Assembly: GCA_015492755.1 (NCBI GenBank)
Contig: WGEM01000002.1
Location: 1 to 7,111 of the forward strand
Direction: 5' to 3'
Source of the DNA: Gemmatimonadota bacterium
GTDB lineage: Bacteria; Gemmatimonadota; Gemmatimonadetes; Longimicrobiales; Gaopeijiaceae
Length of the DNA: 7,111 nucleotides
In this document: positions 5,142 to 7,111 of the stretch, in pieces
How positions within the stretch are numbered: the stretch's first letter is position 1
Layout of the letters: the number at the start of each line of letters is the position of its first letter
Notes under the pieces: model-generated
The model's input: the letters and a program-made list of their open reading frames with translations, nothing else
What the model was told of the DNA's origin: nothing
The model's database searches: none
Made by a program: the position numbers and the translations under genes

Positions 5142-6424
5142 GCGACGCGCCCGCCCCCAGGGGTCGCGGCCGGCTGTACTGGTTCATCGCGCGCCACTAC
5201 CTGGGCGCCACCCAGGGGCGGGGACTCCTCTCCCTCATCACCTGGATCGCGCTGGGCGGGGTCATCGTCGGCGTTTCGGCGCTGGTGGTGGTCATCGCGG
5301 TGATGACGGGGATGCAGGAGGATCTGCGCGCCAAGATCCTGGAGTCCACGCCACACATCCAGGTGATGGAGTCCGGCACCAGCCTCCGCCTCCACGACTG
5401 GCCGGAGGTGGTGGACCGGGTCCTGCAGGTTGAGGGGGTGGTGGGCGCGGCGCCGTGGGTGCTCTCCGACGTCTCCATCGTGCGCCAGGGCAGGGACGGG
5501 ATGTACGCCCAGTCGGCCAACCTCTTCGGGGTGTACATCGACACGACGCGCGCGGCCCCCACGCCCATGGAACGGCGTATCCTGGAGGGCGCGCTGGACC
5601 TGCGCACTCCGGACTCCGGACTCCCACCCCTCCTCCTGGGGATCGGGCTGGCGGACCGCATGCAGCTCTTCCCCGGCGACACGGTGGTGGTGGTCTCCCT
5701 CGAAAACCTCCGGCGGGACGTCATGGGCGGCCTCACGCCCACGCTCCGGCAGTTCGAGGTCACCGGCACCTTCGAGACCGGGATGTACGACTACGACACC
5801 CGGAACGCGTACACGACGCTGGGAGCGGCTCAGGAGCTCGTGGGGATCACCGACCCGGAGGTGGCCAGCGGGATCGGCGTGCGCACGGTGGATCCCGGCA
5901 GGGCGGAAGAGATCGCCGAGCGCATCGCCGCGGTGCTGGGCTTCCCCTACTACGTGGAGTCGTGGGCCACCACGAACCGGGCCCTCTTCAGCGCGCTGAA
6001 GCTGGAGAAGATCGCCATGGGCCTCATCCTCTTCCTCATCGTGGTGGTGGCGGCCTTCAACATCGTGAGCACGCTGGTGATGGTGGTGGCGGACCGCACC
6101 CGGGAGATCGGCATCCTGAAGGCCATGGGCATGACACGCGCCGGCATCCTGCGGGTGTTCGTCCTGCAGGGGGCGTGGATCGGTGTGGTGGGCACCGCCG
6201 TGGGCTCGGTGCTGGGGGTGACGCTGGCGCTCCTCCTGGACCGGTACGAACTCATCCGGATCCCGCCGGAAGTCTATTTCGTGGACCACCTCCCCGTGTC
6301 GTTGAAGGCGGCGGACGTGGTGAAGATCGTGCTGGCGAGCGTGGCGGTGTCGCTGCTGGCCACGGTGTACCCCGCACGGCAGGCCTCGAGGCTGGAGCCG
6401 GTGGAGGCCATCCGCCATGAGTGA
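5138..6424 (+). CDS. lolC: Lipoprotein-releasing ABC transporter permease, LolC/LolE family
   Basis: This is the integral-membrane subunit of the Lol machine, which extracts mature lipoproteins from the inner membrane for transfer to a periplasmic carrier. The product is 428 aa with the FtsX/MacB-type layout: a short cytoplasmic start, TM1 about 32-57, a periplasmic domain about 60-285, TM2 about 292-317, TM3 about 340-367 and TM4 about 393-411. It ends in the typical YPARQASRLEPVEAIRHE. The ADRTREIGILKAMGMTRAGI segment after TM2 is the cytoplasmic coupling region that contacts the ATPase. The GTG start overlaps the lysS stop (GTGA). The stop overlaps the lolD start by 8 nt. No second permease is in the window, so LolC and LolE cannot be told apart; many bacteria outside gammaproteobacteria use a single LolC/E homodimer. 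Membership of the family is firm, substrate is inferred from the LolD partner. Confidence 0.9.
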   Translation: MSDAPAPRGRGRLYWFIARHYLGATQGRGLLSLITWIALGGVIVGVSALVVVIAVMTGMQEDLRAKILESTPHIQVMESGTSLRLHDWPEVVDRVLQVEGVVGAAPWVLSDVSIVRQGRDGMYAQSANLFGVYIDTTRAAPTPMERRILEGALDLRTPDSGLPPLLLGIGLADRMQLFPGDTVVVVSLENLRRDVMGGLTPTLRQFEVTGTFETGMYDYDTRNAYTTLGAAQELVGITDPEVASGIGVRTVDPGRAEEIAERIAAVLGFPYYVESWATTNRALFSALKLEKIAMGLILFLIVVVAAFNIVSTLVMVVADRTREIGILKAMGMTRAGILRVFVLQGAWIGVVGTAVGSVLGVTLALLLDRYELIRIPPEVYFVDHLPVSLKAADVVKIVLASVAVSLLATVYPARQASRLEPVEAIRHE

Positions 6425-7109
6425 GCCGATTCTCGAGGCGTGCGGCCTGGTCAAGACCTTCATCGGAGGTGACGGCTCCGAGATTCGTGTCCTCCGCGGG
6501 GTGGATTTCCGGCTGGACGCCGGGGAGGCGGTGGCCATCATGGGCGCCAGCGGGGCGGGGAAGTCCACCATGCTGCACCTCCTGGGTGCGCTGGACCGCC
6601 CCACCGCCGGCGCGGTGCTCGTGCGGGGCCGCGACCTCTCCGGGCTGGACGACGAGGCGCTGGCGGTGGTGCGCAACCGCCACATCGGATTCGTCTTCCA
6701 GTTCCATCACCTGCTGCGGGAGTTCAGCGCGCTGGAGAACGTCATGATGCCGGCGCTCCTGGGTGGCGCCACCTTCCCCGAGGCGCGGCGCCGTGCCGCC
6801 GCGCTCCTGGACGACGTGGGGCTCACCCCGCGGCTCCACCACAAGCCGCGCCAGCTCTCGGGGGGTGAGCAGCAGAGGGTGGCGGTGGCCCGGGCGCTGG
6901 TGAACGAGCCCTCGGTGCTCCTGGCGGACGAACCGTCGGGGAACCTGGACAGCGAGTCCAGTGTCCGGCTCCACGACCTCCTCTTCCGCTTGCGCCAGGA
7001 GCGCGGACTCTCAATGGTGATCGTGACGCACAGCGCCGAGCTCGCCCAGCGCGCGGACCGGGTGCTGGTGCTGGCGGGTGGAGGGCTCCAACCCGCGGCT
7101 CGGGGGTAG
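6417..7109 (+). CDS. lolD: Lipoprotein-releasing ABC transporter ATP-binding protein LolD
   Basis: This cytoplasmic ATPase powers the LolC/E permease. It is a complete 230-aa single-domain protein. Walker A GASGAGKST is at 43-51, Q-loop Gln95 in FVFQFHHLL, signature LSGGEQQRVAVARAL from 147, Walker B VLLADE at 167-172, D-loop NLD just after and the switch His205 in IVTHS. The FQFHHLLREFSALENVMMP stretch is characteristic of LolD and separates it from MacB- or FtsE-type ATPases. The ATG lies inside the end of the permease gene, with a GGAGG at 6403-6407 nine nt upstream, so translation is probably coupled. It ends with TAG two bases before the window edge; whether more lol genes follow cannot be seen. 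Confidence 0.94.
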   Translation: MSEPILEACGLVKTFIGGDGSEIRVLRGVDFRLDAGEAVAIMGASGAGKSTMLHLLGALDRPTAGAVLVRGRDLSGLDDEALAVVRNRHIGFVFQFHHLLREFSALENVMMPALLGGATFPEARRRAAALLDDVGLTPRLHHKPRQLSGGEQQRVAVARALVNEPSVLLADEPSGNLDSESSVRLHDLLFRLRQERGLSMVIVTHSAELAQRADRVLVLAGGGLQPAARG

Positions 7110-7111
7110 GG

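Noticed and set aside
5087..6685. Minus-strand frame of 532 codons opposite lolC/E
   Set aside because: Low-complexity His/Arg-rich translation without motifs; the opposite strand encodes a clear Lol permease and ATPase.

Overview
The window is a compact, high-GC stretch with all genes on the + strand. It reads as chromosomal DNA of a diderm (Gram-negative) bacterium. The GC-rich codon use, the Lol lipoprotein-export genes and the style of the GGDEF and zinc-ribbon proteins suggest Gemmatimonadota or a similarly GC-rich lineage such as Myxococcota. No rRNA or other phylogenetic marker is present to settle this.

Layout. (1) Positions 1-170 hold the C-terminal end of a ribonuclease R-like protein (S1 domain). 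(2) A TTGACA promoter candidate overlaps that stop codon. It precedes a two-gene unit: a GGDEF-family protein with a degenerate receiver-like N-terminus and a GGDDF active-site motif (224-1258), then a zinc-ribbon protein with a long acidic Pro/Glu/Ala linker (1271-2056). (3) The gap at 2057-2245 contains a second promoter candidate and three closely packed hairpins, one terminator-like, before prfB. (4) prfB (2246-3356, release factor 2) needs a +1 programmed frameshift at a near-canonical AGGGGG-TAC-CTT-TGA-C site. A naive ORF call starting at 2361 loses the first 38 residues. (5) Positions 3353-3560 are a ~208-bp, nearly wholly palindromic non-coding element with 17-bp perfect ends, placed exactly at the prfB stop codon. 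(6) lysS (3615-5141), a LolC/E-type permease (5138-6424) and lolD (6417-7109) form a tightly overlapping operon.

How the genes relate. prfB and lysS are neighbours in many bacteria, including E. coli, so the palindromic element appears to have been inserted into an old prfB-lysS pair. LolC/E and LolD together form an ABC machine that releases lipoproteins from the inner membrane. Their start codons overlap the preceding stops, which points to translational coupling with lysS.

The most interesting item is the 3353-3560 element. It looks like a MITE- or REPIN-like unit flanked by CTAG on both sides. Its left arm carries a 44-bp segment, mostly AT-rich, that the right arm lacks, and its insertion would regenerate the prfB stop. 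The second is the three-hairpin prfB leader. The third is the divergent GGDDF/pseudo-receiver protein paired with a zinc-ribbon protein. I found no CRISPR array, tRNA, phage gene, transposase gene or defence system.
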